Part shown: piece after piece, positions 63,070-64,000 of the stretch | Position numbering within the stretch: the stretch's first letter is position 1 | Layout of the letters: each line of letters starts with the position of its first letter | Assembly: GCF_009769385.1 (NCBI RefSeq) | Contig: NZ_VKAB01000015.1 | Span: forward strand, 248,001 to 312,000 | DNA from: Saccharothrix deserti | GTDB taxonomy: Bacteria; Actinomycetota; Actinomycetes; Mycobacteriales; Pseudonocardiaceae | Direction of reading: 5' to 3' | DNA: 64,000 nt | Translations under genes and position numbers: made by a program | The notes under the pieces: model-generated | Database searches by the model: none | Told to the model about the DNA's origin: nothing | What the model saw: the letters and a program-made list of their open reading frames with translations, nothing else

Positions 63070-63615
63070 TTATTGGTCCCGCTCGCGCTGTTCGGCCTGC
63101 TCGTGGGCGATCAGCTCGTTCAACCACCGCACCTCGCGCTCGGTGCTCTCCAGCCCGAGGCGGTGCAACTCCCGGGTGTACCGGTCGATGCGCTCGCTGG
63201 TCGCCGATAATGAGGTGCGCAGTCCTTCGCGGCGTTCTTCGACGCGGCGCCTGCGGCCTTCCAGGATGCGCATCCTGATCTCGGCGGGGGTGCGGGAGAA
63301 GAACGCGAGGTGGACGCCGAACGAGTCGTCGTCCCACGTCTGAGGACCGGCGTTGGCCAGCAGTTCGGCGAACCTCTCCTTGCCCTCGGCGGTGAGCTTG
63401 TAGACCTTGCGCGCCCGGCGGCCCCAACGGGCCGAGTCGTCCTCGGGCACTTCCTCGACGATGAGGCCACCACGTTGCAACTTGCGCAGCGTGGGGTACA
63501 GCGTCCCGTAGGAGAACGCGCGGAACGCCCCCAGCAGCTCGTGCAAGCGCTTGCGCAGCTCGTAGCCGTGCATGGGCGCTTCGTGCAGCAGGCCGAGGAT
63601 CGCGAACTCCAGCAC
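63070..63615 (-). CDS. PadR-family regulator
   Basis: 181 residues. The PadR winged helix occupies residues 1-90: [44 protein letters not shown] and [16 protein letters not shown] helical dimerisation C-terminus follows ([30 protein letters not shown]). GTG 63615 has GGAGG 6 nt upstream. It probably controls itself and ino1 from the promoter at 63657. The padR-ino1 order matches mycobacteria (Rv0047c-ino1). Confidence 0.94.
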   Translation of the reverse strand: MLEFAILGLLHEAPMHGYELRKRLHELLGAFRAFSYGTLYPTLRKLQRGGLIVEEVPEDDSARWGRRARKVYKLTAEGKERFAELLANAGPQTWDDDSFGVHLAFFSRTPAEIRMRILEGRRRRVEERREGLRTSLSATSERIDRYTRELHRLGLESTEREVRWLNELIAHEQAEQRERDQ

Positions 63616-63656
63616 GTAGCACCTCCTCGCTCCGGCGAGCGCCGATGGGTGCAACC

Positions 63657-63673
63657 AGTATATCGGCCCGATA
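63657..63673 (-). promoter_or_regulatory. padR-ino1 promoter with overlapping operator
   Basis: On the minus strand TATACT (63662-63657) is a good -10 box about 42 nt before the padR start. It overlaps TATCGG-C-CCGATA (63661-63673), a perfect dyad suited to autoregulation by PadR. No clear -35 box was seen. Confidence 0.6.
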
Positions 63674-63783
63674 CATCCACGCATCTTGACGCTGTGTCGC
63701 GTGGCACACATGACCCCCTGCCTTCGGGCCACTGCCCCGAACGGCCCATCGGTGGAGTTGGGGTGCCACGTACTCTGGTCGTC

Positions 63784-64000
63784 GTGTTGACCCAACGACA
63801 GGTCGTGGACTACGCCTTGCAGCGCCGTGCGCTGCTGGCGGAGGTCTACGCGGGTCGAGTGGGCACGATGGAGGTCTGCGACGCCAGCCCGTACCTGCTG
63901 CGAGCTGCGAAGTTCCACGGCCAACCGAGCGATGTGACCTGTCCTGTGTGCCGGAAGGAACCGCTCACGCACGTGTCCTGGGTCTACGGCGACGAGCTCA
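63784..64000 (+). CDS. DUF5318 protein, N-terminal part (runs off the window)
   Basis: The first 72 residues are present. They read [35 protein letters not shown], then a zinc-ribbon-like knuckle [10 protein letters not shown]. This matches the actinobacterial DUF5318 family, found between padR/ino1 and a penicillin-binding protein gene. GTG 63784 lies 7 nt after TACTCT (63771-63776) with no ribosome-binding site. The 3' end is outside the window. Confidence 0.88.
   Translation, partial: MLTQRQVVDYALQRRALLAEVYAGRVGTMEVCDASPYLLRAAKFHGQPSDVTCPVCRKEPLTHVSWVYGDEL

Overview
The window comes from a very GC-rich actinobacterium. Codon use is strongly G/C in third positions, GTG starts are common, and many genes lack a ribosome-binding site and sit 6-8 nt behind a TAnnnT-type -10 box (leaderless). 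The gene set (branched-chain keto-acid dehydrogenase, GTP-type PEPCK, inositol-phosphate synthase beside a PadR regulator and a DUF5318 gene, mycosin-like protease, F420/PPOX-type enzymes) fits an actinomycete such as the Pseudonocardiales (Saccharothrix/Lentzea/Actinosynnema type). That placement is an inference. The order ino1 - padR - DUF5318 at the right edge resembles mycobacterial chromosomes, where it precedes ponA and lies near oriC. No insertion sequence, prophage, CRISPR array, rRNA or tRNA gene was found. The window reads as chromosomal core with small accessory islands.

Layout. 1-6 kb: end of a MaoC-type hydratase gene, an OhrR-like regulator divergent from an esterase, a TetR regulator divergent from an SCP2/acyl-CoA dehydrogenase operon, a VOC protein and a MerR regulator. 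6-10 kb: bkdABC on the minus strand. 10-20 kb: M20 peptidase, GH63-type glycosidase, a polar amino-acid ABC importer with a hairpin after the binding-protein gene, a large beta-helix-like membrane protein and a small secreted protein. 20-28 kb: ROK kinase, DUF3311/sodium-solute symporter, a GntR regulator divergent from pxpA, a septum-formation-type lipoprotein, and PEPCK with a LacI-type palindrome upstream. 28-33 kb: an aspartate-rich repeat protein and a four-gene copper/cupredoxin operon. 33-37 kb: two dynamin-like GTPases flanking a GrpE-like protein. 37-50 kb: two NarL-type two-component systems, TetR/SDR, a HAD phosphatase, a multicopper oxidase, duplicated ABC ATPases and a mycosin-like protease. 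50-64 kb: trmB, a divergent nitric oxide synthase, an orphan sensor kinase, a repeat protein, an SAH/MTA deaminase-like enzyme, PhoX, HAD and SDR enzymes, ino1/padR and DUF5318.

How the genes work together. Several regulators are paired with a divergent target through a recognisable operator: MarR/esterase, TetR/SCP2-acyl-CoA dehydrogenase, GntR/pxpA, TetR/HAD, and PadR on its own promoter. Carbon metabolism is represented by bkdABC, PEPCK, ROK kinase and fatty acyl-CoA oxidation. Copper handling is represented by CopD, two cupredoxins and a separate multicopper oxidase.

The least explained structure is a family of degenerate, quasi-palindromic repeats with a strict 22-bp period. It forms one array of nine units (57.8-58.0 kb) and one of three units (45.24-45.30 kb). 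Other notable items are a nitric oxide synthase with a rewritten haem-thiolate motif, the GTPase/GrpE-like operon, a cluster of DnaA-box-like motifs at 25.5 kb, and a 21-bp operator-like palindrome at 60.45 kb.
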